Shown piece by piece: positions 32,790-43,475 of a stretch of 64,000 bases of DNA. Source of the stretch: Aphanomyces cochlioides (Eukaryota; Oomycota; Saprolegniomycetes; Saprolegniales; Verrucalvaceae); assembly GCA_019828595.1 (NCBI GenBank), contig JAHQRK010000008.1, positions 310,001 to 374,000 of the forward strand, written 5' to 3'. Position 1 is the first letter of the stretch. Each line of letters starts with the position of its first letter. The notes under the pieces were generated by a model. That model saw only the letters and a program-made list of their open reading frames with translations, made no database searches and was not told where the DNA came from. The translations under genes and the position numbers were made by a program.

Positions 32790-35580
32790 GCCCGTTTTAC
32801 CCCCTCGTGAAGGAATACGAGGATATCTTCCCGGAGGAAGTTCCCGCGAGACTGCCCAAGGACAAGGGCGTGCGTCATGAGATTGCGTTGACGCAAGAGA
32901 CAAAGTGGTGTGTGTGGCTCGACAGTTGCCACTACCACGTGAGCAAGCCGAGTTCATCGACTCATTCTTTGCTGCACGCAAGAAGGCGGGGCACGTACGG
33001 GAGAGCACGTCGCCACACTCGAGTCCGACCTTCTGCGTCAAGAAGCCTAGCGGCTCTTGGCGAATCGTTCATGCTTATAACAAGCTGAACGCAGCCACCA
33101 TCCCGGCGCAAACGCCGATTCCCAGGAAAGATGTCATCATTGACAGCATGGGTGGCACGACGATCTTTTCAACGATCGATCTGCGCGACGGATTCTATCA
33201 AATCCTCATGCGCGCATGTGACGTTCTCAAGCAGCTGTCTCGACGCCGTCGGGCATGCTGTGGGAGTGGCTCGTCATGCCACAAGGGCTTGCAAATGCCC
33301 CAGCGACCTTCAACCGAATGGTCATGCAAAAGTTGCGCGACTTTGCGCCGTCGTATTTCGACGACATTTACGTGCACAGCCGCGCAGACAAGGATCGCAC
33401 AGACGTGTAAGTCCATCTCGGACACCTGCGACAGGTCATCCAAACGCTGCGAGATGCAGGATTGTACGCCAATTTGCAGAAATGCATGTTCGGCGTAGCG
33501 GAAATACCCGTACTCGGGGAGTACGCTGGTATCAATGGATGTCGGCCAGATCCGGCCAAGGTTTCCACGATCACCACTTGGCCAGTACCGGCCACTGCAA
33601 CTGAGCTCCGCAGTTGGCTTGGCCTTGCGACCTACCTTCACAAGTTCTCAAGGAACTTTGCCGACATCACGACGCCGCTGACGCGGCTCCTTGCAAAAGA
33701 CGTCCAGTGGGACTGGACGCAGGAATGTCAAGAGGCGTTCGATGGCATCAAAGCCAGCCTCACGCAAGCGCCGATTCTAGCGCTGCCTGACTTCAACCGA
33801 CCGTTCTCGGTCGTGTGCGATGCATCTGTGCGAGCAATTGGTTGCTGCCTCATGCAAAAGGACGACGAGGGTCGTGACCGACCCGTCTCCTATCAGTCGC
33901 GACAACTGCGCGCCGCTGAGCGCAACTATCCGGTTCATGACCTGGAATTGTTGGCGATGAAATACGCCTTGGTCAAATTCCGTATCTACCTTCTCGGCTC
34001 CAAGCCGTTCACGGTATATACGGATAACGCGTCCTTGCGGACTGCTGTGAACTCACCACACATCTCTGACTGGATGGCCAGGTGGCTCGCGTTCTTCGCA
34101 GAATACAATATGACCGTCGAGTACAAACACGGTCGTACCAACGTCATTGCTAACGCGCTCTCACGCCGACCTGCGGCGGACGATACACTGGCTCAGCTCT
34201 ATCTGAAGTCCGCTCGGACTTGTTTGATCGTATTCGAGATTCATATGTTCCCGATCCCGCACTTAGGGGGACTATTGACGCAATTGTCGCTGGCAAGTCT
34301 CTCTCTTCAAAGGTCGTCCAGATAGGACGATTCACATACCACAACAATTTATTGTGGTATTCAGTCACTCCGGGGGACGCCGCTCTAAATAAAGTATTGT
34401 TTCGGCTCGACTGCTTCGAAGTAGGCCCCACAAGTGGCTGTGCCGTGCGATCCGACTCTCCATGATCATCCGTGAGGTTCACGACACCCCGAGCGGCGGC
34501 CATTTTGGCCGCGACAAGACATATTTGTCCGTCGTCCGTTCATTTTGGTGGCCTCGCCTATATAAGGCGGTGGCACGTTTTGTCGCATCGTGTGGCGTAT
34601 GTCAGGCCGTCAAGGCCGCCCCACACTCGCAGGCTCCGCTACAGAGCCTCGACGTCCCACTCGAACTGTGGGAGTCTGTCAGCATGGATTTCATTTTTGG
34701 CTTGCCCAGTGACAAGTCGGGCAATACGGGTATTTTTACCCTCGACGACCGCGCATCAAAGTATTTGATCGCGCTGCCTGTTAAGGCATCCATTACGGCG
34801 GAGCAGTCAGCTCGCCTTTTCATTGACAACGTGTATTGTCATTTTGGACTCCCGTCCAGCATTGTCTCCGATCGAGACCCTCGTTTTACGTACCATTTCT
34901 GGCGAGCGCTGTTTGCGCTCTGTGGGACAACGCTGAACATGTCCAGCTCGGACCATCCCGAGTCGGATGGTCAAACAGAACGCGCGAATCGCGTTCTCGA
35001 GGACATTCTGCGTAGTTACGCCTTGTCCAGGCCGAAAACATGTAGCTCCATGTTACCGACAGCGTGTTTTGCCTACAACACGTCTGTTCATGCGTCAACG
35101 GGCTTTACGCCCTTCTACGCGGTGCATTTGAAGCACCCGCGACTCCCCTCGGATGTGGACCGTCCTGTTCTAAGTGTGGGAGGAATCTCCGATGATGTTC
35201 CACGGCGGACAGCCGCTTCTGTTGAACATTTCGCGTCGTCGCGCGAGTCACTGTTACTGCGCCTGCGTGAAAACATTGCCAGCGCTCAAGCGAAACAGGC
35301 CCGACAGGCCAACAAACACAACCGTGGAAACACGAACGTGTATTCAGTTAGCGACCTAGTCTACGTGCATCGGTCGGTCGTGAAAGGACCTAGAGGCCAT
35401 TCGAAGCTTCGCTCCCCTTGGTTGGGGCCGTTCCCTATTCGAAAAGTTATTAGTCGAGTGGACTACGAGCTCGAACTGCCCGATGACTGGGATATCCATC
35501 CCGTCATCTACACGGGCAAGCTCAAAAGACAATACCTCAGGATGATGTTTCCCCTTCTCCAGCTCTCAAGCGGAACGTAG
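32790..35580 (+). pseudogene. G1 Pol: reverse transcriptase, RNase H, integrase
   Basis: Reverse transcriptase begins near 32800 (EYEDIFPEEVP) and includes SPTFCVKKPSG, FSTIDLRDGFYQILM and the catalytic SYFDDIYVHS near 33350, spread over three frames. RNase H (VVCDASVRAIG, VYTDNASL) follows in 33460-34240. Integrase is well kept in 34462-35580: the zinc-binding HDTPSGGHFG...C..C, Asp in SMDFIFGLP, Asp in VSDRDPRFT, Glu in HPESDGQTERAN, then YTGKLKRQYL at the end. Protease is missing and the frames are broken at about 33230, 33460 and 34200. The stop codon at 35578-35580 faces the antisense gene's stop 2 bp away. Confidence 0.85.
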
Positions 35581-35582
35581 TC

Positions 35583-36932
35583 CTATTGGACCTTCGAATA
35601 TAGCGCTTGAATGTGCGCATCCACACGATCTCTCTCCTGTGCGAGACGCTCGATCAGTCGCTCAAGTTCCGAGCACTTTTTGTAGAAGTCCTGGCGTTAA
35701 ACGTCCGTCTGGTGGACCCAGTTCCTCAAGCCCTCAGCGGTCGCCGCGTGTTGCTCGCATAACTGCGACATCTTCTCAAAGCGCGATTGAAACTCGCGGC
35801 GCTTCTCGCGCTCCAGATCGAGCGCACCACGAAGCATCTCAACCTCCAACTCGGAGCGTTCAAGTCGACGGGTCACCTCGACAAAGTCGTCGCGCAGTTG
35901 AACGAGATCCTGCTCCTGCGCGCACTTCGGGCGGTCCTGACTTGGACTACGCGTCGCCTCGCGGCGCGAACGTTTCGCCTCAGGTGAACGAGAACGAGGA
36001 GTGGGCTGACGGCGCGCGGATTGTCGCGCAGCGCTGGGGCCTATACGGCCGCGAGTACCGCCCCTCGGCGAATAATTCGGAGGCGGCTCCTACAGACACG
36101 TGGATGAGGGAAGCGGACCTTGGTCCAGACTCACATAAACTGCTCGCAGCTTTTGGTACGCGGCAGCGAGACGTACGTTCAATCCCTCGCGCTCACACTC
36201 AAAATTAGCAACCTGCTCTTGAAACTTGGCGTAGTTGTGCGGCCAAGACGTCGCATCGAGCGAAGATAACATTCGGTTGGCCCAGACGGCCACATACTCA
36301 AATTTCGTTTTGTCCGGCAAAGGAGAAACGGGCACAAACGCGCACACTGGACTAGCGCCGCTGGTCTTCTCGAATCGAAGGCCAATTGGCCATATCGACG
36401 ATCACGGGGTTGCAGGATTCCCACAATATCACTGCGAACGCAACCCCTGACGCAAATTCGCTTCTAGATTCGCCGCGAAGGCGGGACGGCAATCTCTTCA
36501 GCAAGTCGCGAAATTTGCCCGGATCTGGCAAGCCACTGCGAGAGGCCGGAAAGCCTGGCATGTGGGCGGAGATCGGGCAACGCGAGTGGACCCCGCCTCC
36601 AGGTCGAGATTGGCCCTCAGGGATCCATAGGTATTCCAGATATTTCGGGCGCCCCGGGCAACGCAAGTGGACCCCGCCTCCAGGCCGAGATTGGCCCTCA
36701 CGGATCCATAGGTTTTCCAGATATTTCGGGCGCCCCTGCGCCGGCGCTGCACCGCGCTGGCCACTGCCCAGATCGGGTGAGGGCGGCGTGTACTCATAGT
36801 CGACCTCCTCGTCGGCGTTCTTTTTGGAAATGATCCTGATTGGCTCAGCAAAGAGCCAATGTGATAGTTGGAAAAGCACCAGTCCCAGTTCAAACGGGAC
36901 TGTGAGTTGATTGCCTCCAGCGAGGGAGGCAT
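35583..36932 (-). pseudogene. G1 antisense accessory gene (conserved region, RS-like linker, coiled coil)
   Basis: Read from right to left. An N-terminal part (36879-36352) includes NPVIVDMANWPSIREDQRR. Then comes FVPVSPLPDKTKFEYVAVW (36335-36280), aligning with FVPV-like IVPVAPLLGETAIEYAAMW in G2. A Ser/Arg stretch PRSRSPEAKRSRRE lies near 35980. A coiled coil rich in Glu, Leu and Arg runs to the stop at 35583. Frames change several times and one stop lies in the coiled coil, so this copy is dead. The same order of parts occurs in G2. Function unknown. Confidence 0.6.
36581..36741. repeat. 81-bp tandem duplication
   Basis: Two adjacent copies of an 81-bp unit beginning CGCGAGTGGACCCCGCCTCC / CGCAAGTGGACCCCGCCTCC, about 93% identical, inside the G1 antisense gene. 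The period is a multiple of three, so the frame is kept. Confidence 0.85.
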
Positions 36933-37020
36933 CTCCGCAAAGCTTTGAACAACCTTTAGAAAATGCGATCGTAATTTTTTCTTCTTACGTCAATATACTG
37001 AAGGCCACGAATCGTGGGCT

Positions 37021-37221
37021 TCATCGTACTGGACTTGAGCTATGCTCATAGCATTTTGTATAGATGTTGTCGTGGCAGGACATTGTGTGGAGAAACTGCA
37101 CAACTCCAAAATGTCCATTGCGGCATGCCAGATTCATGGCCATTTTTGTCGCTCCTTCAGTGCGATTATGGTGCAAGTATGTCACAGTTTTCAAATGTCC
37201 ATACCGTGCTGCGCCATCCAC
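37021..37221 (-). pseudogene. Ankyrin-repeat gene fragment (oomycete-type)
   Basis: DGAARYGHLKTVTYLHHNRTEG and AMNLACRNGHFGVVQFLH are two ankyrin-like repeats with the GHL..V..LH..R.EG pattern seen in large oomycete ankyrin families. Only about two repeats remain. It is the only host-type gene fragment in the middle of the window. Confidence 0.6.
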
Positions 37222-37381
37222 GGTGCCTGTCGAGCACGACTGGCAGGTGTAGCAATTGGACTATCGGCATGCCCATGCCGCGCCGCACAGTGCTTCTATC
37301 GTGGCATAAATCCCTCGAGACTCAGACTAGTATGTTGTGCGGCTTTGTACTATCAAAACCATAAAGCTTATGTATTTACTG

Positions 37382-37791
37382 CTACACCATGTATTTACTA
37401 CGCTTCCGCTTCCCGCCTTTACGACCTGCTGTCGACTCTTGGATATCGTAGCTATTAACTGCTAAGTCAGAGTCACTTTCAACGTCGACGGGGGGCAAGA
37501 CATATAGCGGGCTGTCATAAACAGCCATACATGATTTTTGGAGGTAACCTCGATGAAACCATTGAAGTACTCCTGACCAGTGTGCATTGCAACAGCTAAG
37601 GCATGGAAACAAGGACGGAGGTTGTCCTGCCACACCCCACATGAACAGGTCTAAGTTGTAGAATGTAACTATAGATCTATGTAAGCGACCCACCTGCTCT
37701 AGAATTTGAACGACTTTGTATTTTGTTCCATCGATTGACGAGTACTTGCTGTGCAAGACTAAATAGATTCCATCAATTCGCATGTCGGTAA
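37382..37791 (-). pseudogene. MULE M3 transposase, C-terminal part with SWIM finger
   Basis: DMRIDGIYLVLHSKYSSIDG is followed by a 43-nt GT...AG intron (near 37693-37651), then TCSCGVWQDNLRPCFHALAV, a SWIM-type CxC...CxH finger. It continues the MULE gene at 45127-46074; the two parts were separated by insertion of G2 (duplication GGTAA). Confidence 0.72.
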
Positions 37792-38203
37792 TGTAACAGT
37801 GCTTGAGCGCAGAGGAAGTGTTGATCACACAAGCTTGTTAGCTGGCAGATTTAAGAGTGAGCTATCCTAACAGGATCGGCTCCAAACCGGCGGCTGCGCT
37901 ACTCGCAGCCGCGCTCTAACAACAAACGATCTTCACGTCGTTCGACGTCGCAACTCACGCATCATTCTTCAATGGTAAAGCACTCGCTGCTTTACCCGCA
38001 TACTTCTTCCTTGATGAGCCACATCGCTCCGAGCTTCGTTGCTCACGCGTGTACACGCCTTGCGTCGCGTGAGTATCGCTTGGAAGCTTCCGGAGCTCCA
38101 ACTTCAATCTTCCTTCGATGGGTTCTTATAACCCGGTGTTCTTATAACACGTCGCGATCTTGACGTGACTTCATTGGCTTGACTGAGCAACGGCCCCGTT
38201 GCA
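37792..38203 (-). repeat. G2 3' LTR
   Basis: 412 bp, TG...CA ends. In element orientation it starts TGCAACGGGG and ends CACTGTTACA. Internal short palindromes (GCTTGTGTGATCAAC, AACGACGTGAAG) and CACGCGTGAG repeats may be regulatory. Contains the extra G at about 38186 absent from the other LTR. Confidence 0.93.
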
Positions 38204-38216
38204 CCCTCCCCCACTT
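38204..38216 (-). other. G2 polypurine tract
   Basis: On the minus strand AAGTGGGGGAGGG directly precedes the 3' LTR, the expected plus-strand primer site for reverse transcription. This fixes the orientation of the element. Confidence 0.8.
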
Positions 38217-38327
38217 AAATCGCAAGCTGCCGTGCTGACTTGACGCTTGATGGGAAAGGACAACGCCGCTAACGGCCGGCTTGCTCGTAGCCCGAGTTCT
38301 TAAAACTCGTTTCGCTTTTCTCATGAA

Positions 38328-39585
38328 ATGTCTTCAGGACCTCCACCGGCCAGTGCATGGGACGCCAACAGTTTTGCCGCGCGCTACGACCGCTACCGTG
38401 TTGACTTGGCCAAGATCTCTGAGGCGCCCAGCGAAGAGTTTGACCTTCGAATTGCAGGCGACGCGTATGGTTCGCCGGAGTGTTTTCGTCCCCTGCCGCC
38501 GAGCGGCCCTGGATATCCCTTGCACGTGGATTTCGTCGCGCTGGGGCGCAAGCTGAAGGTTTTGCGTGGACTCATGATCGAAGGCGACTACAACCTAGCC
38601 TTTGCGGCCAGCTCTTGCTTGGATATCATCCTGGCCATGCGGCCATTCGCCATGGATAACGCGTGCTGGCAGCGCTACATCGAGGAGCCTCATCAAATGG
38701 ATCTTGCAGCGACGCGCGGAAGCCGAAATCGCCACGGGGATGTGCGCACACCCAAGGGAATTGTCCCTGTCGCTCCACTTCTTGGCGAGACGGCGATTGA
38801 GTACGCTGCCATGTGGTTTTTGAAACTCGCAAATGGCCCCAAGTGCAGAATAAGCTGCGCAACTACACCCACGTCCTTGAAGACCTTGCCAACTACGCGA
38901 AGACTCGCCATCGTGGCCCACGATTGCACTTCTATGTTGTGCGCTAGTTGCTCGCAGTCCGATTGCATCGCTACAGCGAGGTAACCGACCTTGTCTGACT
39001 TCTTGTAATCATCGTTCTTGTAGTTGGTCTCTCGATATGGACCCGAGATCTTCGGGCCGTGGCATCGAGCACCTGCTGGTTTGCACGAGCGCTCGCGCTC
39101 TCGTTCGCAGTCGCCTCGTGGTCTCTCTCGTTCCCAGTCGTCTCGTCGTCGGTCGTCCTCGCATGCAAGTCGTCGCTCTCGGTCGACCGCCTGTCGCCGA
39201 CCTCCCTCGACGCCGCCATGATTTTGATGACCATTGGATGACCGATTCCCAATATGAGGTCGCTGTTCTTCAAGTCTCCGTGAAGAATCTTCGATCGGTG
39301 GTGGATGCGATGTCGGCCCGCGTCGAGAAGCTGCTCGAGCTTGGACCGATGGTCGAGCGACTACTGCGCCGTACGGAGTGTCTCCCTCAGTTTGTTGACG
39401 CTGGTCTTGATCGACTTTCCCAAGAGGATCGCCAAGCTCGTGGTGTGGCCGTGCCATCTGCGGCACCTGCTCTGGCTGCGCTGCCTCCGAATCCCGAGGT
39501 ATGTACGGCTTCAACTTGCCCACGTAGAATACGTCGTGGATGTTTCACTCGGCCGGCAGCGTCAATCGAAAGGATGTTCGACTGA
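38328..39585 (+). pseudogene. G2 antisense accessory gene (conserved region, RS linker, coiled coil)
   Basis: From ATG 38328 (MSSGPPPASAW) a GC-rich open frame encodes about 170 residues including FVALGRKLKVLRGLM, IILAMRPFAMDNACWQRYIE and IVPVAPLLGETAIEYAAMW. A one-base shift near 38832 leads into QNKLRNYTHVLEDLANYA, ending at a TAG near 38945. After about 80 bp comes a Ser/Arg-rich stretch (ERSRSRSQSPRGLSRSQSSR, 39080-39200). Another frame then gives a coiled coil (VLQVSVKNLRSVVDAMSARV, 39260-39430). The same parts in the same order occur antisense in G1. The gene starts 125 bp from the 3' LTR, so an antisense promoter in the LTR could drive it. Unknown family. Confidence 0.62.
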
Positions 39586-41407
39586 TCACTTTTGTAATAG
39601 GGTATGGGCCCCACCACTGAAGCGAGAGTTTAGTGTTTCCTAACACGGCCTTTGGAACCACTGAGCGGTGTAGGAGTACTTCGTCACCAATCTTGAATGC
39701 ATTTTTGTTTTGTCTTCCTTGTTGATTGGCATATTTCGCCTGCCTCTCTTGGGCCAAGGCTATGTTGTCTTGAACTTGGAGAGTAATTGATTCTCGGACC
39801 TTCACAAAGTGTTCAACTGAGGCGATCGTTCTTGCCGGAGGATCGTCCTCGTGGGTATTAGGAACCCATCCAGCGCTGTGGGTTGATGTAGCCCAATATC
39901 CTCCCCCGCTTAAAATAGCGTCGTCAATGGAGGACGGAAGGCGCGGATGGCGCAGAAAGTTCACGTAAAACGGAGAGAAACCCGTCGTCACATTGGTGGC
40001 AGTGTTGTAAGCAAACTCCACATGGGGCAATAAAGAACTCCAAGTCTTCTGTCGGGACTGCGCAAAGCAGCGCAAAACGTCTTCAATAACGCGATTCGCG
40101 CGTTCTGTTTAACCATCCGACTCAGGATGGTCCGAAGTGGACATATTCAGCTTGGTGCCCACCAGCGAGAACAAAGCAATCCAAAATTTGCTGGTGAACC
40201 GGGGGTCACGGTCCGACACGACGGACGAGGGTAATCCAAAACGACAGTAGATCGTGTCAAAGAAAGTCTTCGCGGACTGCTCCGCCGTGATGGAATCCTT
40301 CACGGGTATAGCCACCAGGGACTTGGATGCTCGATCCACACACGTCCATATGCCCGTATTACCTCGACCATCCCGGGGTAAGCCAAAAATGTAGTCCATA
40401 CTGACAGAGGACCAAACGTCCTCGGGGACTTGCAACATCTCCGCTGGAGCGCGAATGCTCGGTGACGACTTCACCTTCTGGCATATAGAACAAGATGCCA
40501 CATATCTGGCCACTGTCTTGTACATACGCGGCCACCAAAACCGCCGCGCCAGAGTGACGTACGTCTTGTCACGGCCAAAGTGGCCTCCGCTGGGCGTGTC
40601 GTGGTGCTCCGACACCAGGTCGACGCGGAGCTGTGTGTCGCACGGGACCACGATGCGAGGCGACGTCGATGTCGCGGGCTGGAAATACAGAATGCCATCA
40701 CGCATTGCGTAACGCTCGTAAAGGGTAGTGTCCGGCTTGGGCGAACGAAAGTTCGCGACAATAGGTCGTAAGGAGGGATCCATTCGATACGCGCAACGGA
40801 TGCGATCCGACAAGTCGGAATGGACTTGTGTCAAACGGTTTAAATCGACGGAGGACGATATCTCAGTCATAGGACGACGCGACAATGCGTCCGCGAGCAC
40901 ATTTTCTCGCCCAGGTTTGTACTCCACTGTCATGTTGAACTCGGAAAAGAAAGCCAGCCAACGAGCCATGCGTTCGGAAATGTGAGGCGACTTCACGGCG
41001 TATTTGAGTGACGCGTGGTCGGTGTAGACCACGAAGGGCTTCGAGCCCAGGAGATAAATTCGGAACTTCACCAGGGCGTACTTGACCGCCAACAATTCTA
41101 GATCGTGAACAGGATAATTTCGTTCCGCCGCCCGCAGTTGCCGTGACTGATACGACACTGGGCGATTCATGCCTGATGCGTCTTCTTGCATCAGGCAACA
41201 GCCAATGCCTTGGATGGAGGCGTCGCAAACCACCGAAAATGGACGTGAAAAGTCCGGCAGTGCCAAAACAGGAGCTTCGATCAAGCTCCGTTTGATCCCA
41301 TCAAACGCGGACTGACACTCGTCCGACCAAACCCATGGGGCGTCCTTCGCAAGGGGGGCCGACAGGGGCCGTGCGATTGACGCGAAGTTCTTCGAAATCT
41401 TGTGGAG
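39545..41407 (-). pseudogene. G2 Pol: RNase H and integrase
   Basis: RNase H shows VVCDASIQGIG, YPVHDLELLA and VYTDHASLK. Integrase has the zinc finger (HHDTPSGGHFG...CSICQ), Asp in SMDYIFGLP, Asp in VSDRDPRFT and Glu in HPESDG. The frame then meets TAA at 40108 where the related G1 has Gln (GQTER), and resumes to the GPYPITKVISRTSFRL region, where a TGA at 39545 replaces Trp. A TAG at about 41410 marks the junction with the reverse transcriptase. Three nonsense changes make it inactive. Confidence 0.87.
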
Positions 41408-42418
41408 CTAAGTGGCTAACCCAAGCCAACTTCGCAATTCGCTAACGGTTTGGGGAGTCGGCCAACTCGTAACGGCTTCGACCTTCGCAGGGTCGACTCG
41501 GCAGCCGTTGATGCCGACAAAGTCCCCCAGGACAGGGATCTCGTCAACCCCAAACATGCACTTCTGTAGATTCGCGTAGAGACCGTTCTCTCGTAGAACT
41601 TGAAACAGGGCGCGTAAGTGCCCTCGATGAACTTCCGTGTCAGAGACACGCTTCGACGCTCGACTGTGTACGTAAATGTCGTCGAAATACGACGGCGCAA
41701 AGTCGCGGAGGTGCCGTAGCTTGTCCGTCACTAGACGGTTGAACGTCGCCGGGGCATTAGACAAGCCCTGTGGCATCATTAGCCACTCCCAGAGCATCCC
41801 GCTCGGCGTCGATACCGCTGTCTTCGGGATATCACATATTCTCATCAGGATTTGGTAAAATCCATGGAGGTTGATCTCGTGCCTCACTCCCTTGTCCTTC
41901 GTAAGGGCTTGAGGAACTTCTTCAGGGAATATGTCTTCGAATTCCCGAATCAAATCATAAAAAGCGTTTGTCTTCAACGCGGCCCATGTTGAGGCGTAAG
42001 TAGTCTTCGGGTTCGGGCCATCGGCGACATCTGCGTCGATGGTTGAAGAGGAACTCAGCGCAACCTCATCCACTGCTTGGATAAGCGCAATGCTCACGAC
42101 TTCCTGTCGTCGTAGAGCTTCTTCAAACTCGATGAAGCTCATCTCCGGGAGCTTCACAATTTCTTCAGCCGCTTGAGGTAACTCCTCCAAGTCGCACTGA
42201 CTGAGAACTAGTTCCTCTGGCGTAACGCCGCGCACGATGGCGACGTTGGTCAAACGGAAATTCTTCCTGCCGACACGGCGCTTCTTCTGGCGGCATCGAT
42301 CTCGCAGAGCATTCAGTTGCTCTCTTGTAATTCCAAAACAGGGCGCTTCTCGCGTGCTGTTCGCATTCTTCCACGTATTCCACTGTGTTTCTCGGTTCAA
42401 TTCCCAGGACACATCCAA
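41408..42418 (-). pseudogene. G2 reverse transcriptase with internal deletion
   Basis: Open from an N-terminal linker through EFEDIFPEEVP, then DKGVRHEIN joined directly to LHGFYQILMRICD. The catalytic SYFDDIYVHS follows near 41690, then NLQKCMFGVDEIPVLGDF and LRSWLGLAT. About 95 residues that should lie between RHEI and DGFYQ (fingers and part of the palm, with the first catalytic Asp of the family) are missing here and are found inverted at 42656-42958. The joint lies between two ATC.ACCT sequences, suggesting a jump at micro-homology. Confidence 0.85.
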
Positions 42419-42655
42419 GTCCTTCTTTCTTTCGGGGTCAACGCGGCGCTTTCAAATCGCTATCTTGCGCCGTTCTCCAGGACATAGCCGCGTCCTTTCT
42501 CTTCATCGGGTCGTCCGTAGACCCAGCGCCCGCATCGCGCGGTGCTCTTTCCAGATCGCACTCGACACCCCAGATGTCGACATGGTCTTCACTTGTCATG
42601 GTATCTCCGGTACCATCGCAGACTTCATCCGCTGAGGCAATCCTCCGTCCTTCTG

Positions 42656-42958
42656 CGGCCTTCATCAATCCCTGGCACCAAGTGGTGCGTGATACGGCAG
42701 TTGCCGCTGCCCAAAGAACAAGTGGACCACATTGACGCTTTCTTCGAGAAGAGAAGACAAGCGGGGCACGTTCGCCCGAGTACGTCACCTCACTCCAGCC
42801 CTACGTTCTGTGTGAAGAAACCTACTGGAGGTTGGCGTATCGTACGCGCTTTCAATAAACTGGACGCCGCGAAGATTCCGGCACAAACACCAATCCCAAG
42901 GAAGGACGTTATCATTGATGGAATGGCTGGGTCGACTATGTTTTCAACCATCGACCTG
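42656..42958 (+). pseudogene. Inverted segment of G2 reverse transcriptase
   Basis: On the opposite strand to the rest of pol this segment encodes GTKWCVIRQLPLPKEQVDHI, SPTFCVKKPTGGWRIVRAFN and PRKDVIIDGM..FSTIDL, which is exactly the block missing from the reverse transcriptase at 41.87 kb. It lies between the protease and the pol linker. Confidence 0.87.
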
Positions 42959-43026
42959 TGTGGGGTGTGGGCTCATTACTCACCAAACCCAAAGCCTTGT
43001 TGGCGTCCAACGACTTGGATATTGTC

Positions 43027-43386
43027 TTCAACTTTCAGTTGATAGTCGGCTGATGCTTCTCCAACCAGCCCATTCCCAGGATGAGATCCCATCGCCCATC
43101 CAAATCAATGACGAAATACGTCTCGTCCGATACAAACTGTCCAACTCGTGTGGGCAGAGTTATCAATACTCGTGGCTGTTCTGCCACCGAACCATCGGCC
43201 ATCTTCACCCTGACCGTCGCTACTTGCGACCGCTTCTTCTAGCTTTTCCTTGTTCATCATCATCGACTCTTTCCGCGCATAATTTTCCGATGCGCCGCAA
43301 TCAATCAACACCTTCAACGTCCTTGGGAAACCCGGCATCGGTATCCCAAAGGACAACATCTTCGAATGCAATCCAATCTGGCACAA
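43027..43386 (-). pseudogene. G2 retropepsin-like protease
   Basis: LKVLIDCGASENYARKE near 43310 is the aspartic-protease active-site region (D-C-G-A where D-S/T-G-A is usual). MADGSVAEQPRVLITLP and DLDGRWDLILGMGWLEKHQP follow in a different frame, with a one-base shift near 43225 and a stop after QPTIN. The ILGMGWL motif is the conserved C-terminal block of Ty3/gypsy proteases. Confidence 0.75.
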
Positions 43387-43475
43387 AAGTGTGCCCGAGG
43401 CTAGGCCCTCCGCAATCGCATTGCCACCGCGATCAAACGGAAGACCCAGTTCCGCCCCAGCAGGTCGCCTCGCGC

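Larger units (their letters stand above)
31680..36932 (+). mobile_element. Ty3/gypsy element G1, decayed
   Basis: From left to right it carries the end of a 5' LTR (..CTCTGCGCCGAGTTACA, to 31732), a primer-binding site, gag, pol and a convergent antisense gene. LTR end and primer-binding site match those of G2. Several frameshifts and deletions remove protease and part of the reverse transcriptase. No 3' LTR is seen before about 37.0 kb. It is an older relative of G2 in opposite orientation. Confidence 0.8.

Noticed and set aside
35639..36208. 189-codon plus-strand frame downstream of G1 pol
   Set aside because: It is the complement of the coiled-coil part of the antisense gene, which has the better protein-like sequence and a counterpart in G2.
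38693..39523. 276-codon minus-strand frame downstream of G2 integrase
   Set aside because: Its first part (VGKLKPYIPR) is the end of Pol, but the rest is the shadow of the Ser/Arg-rich and N-terminal parts of the antisense gene.
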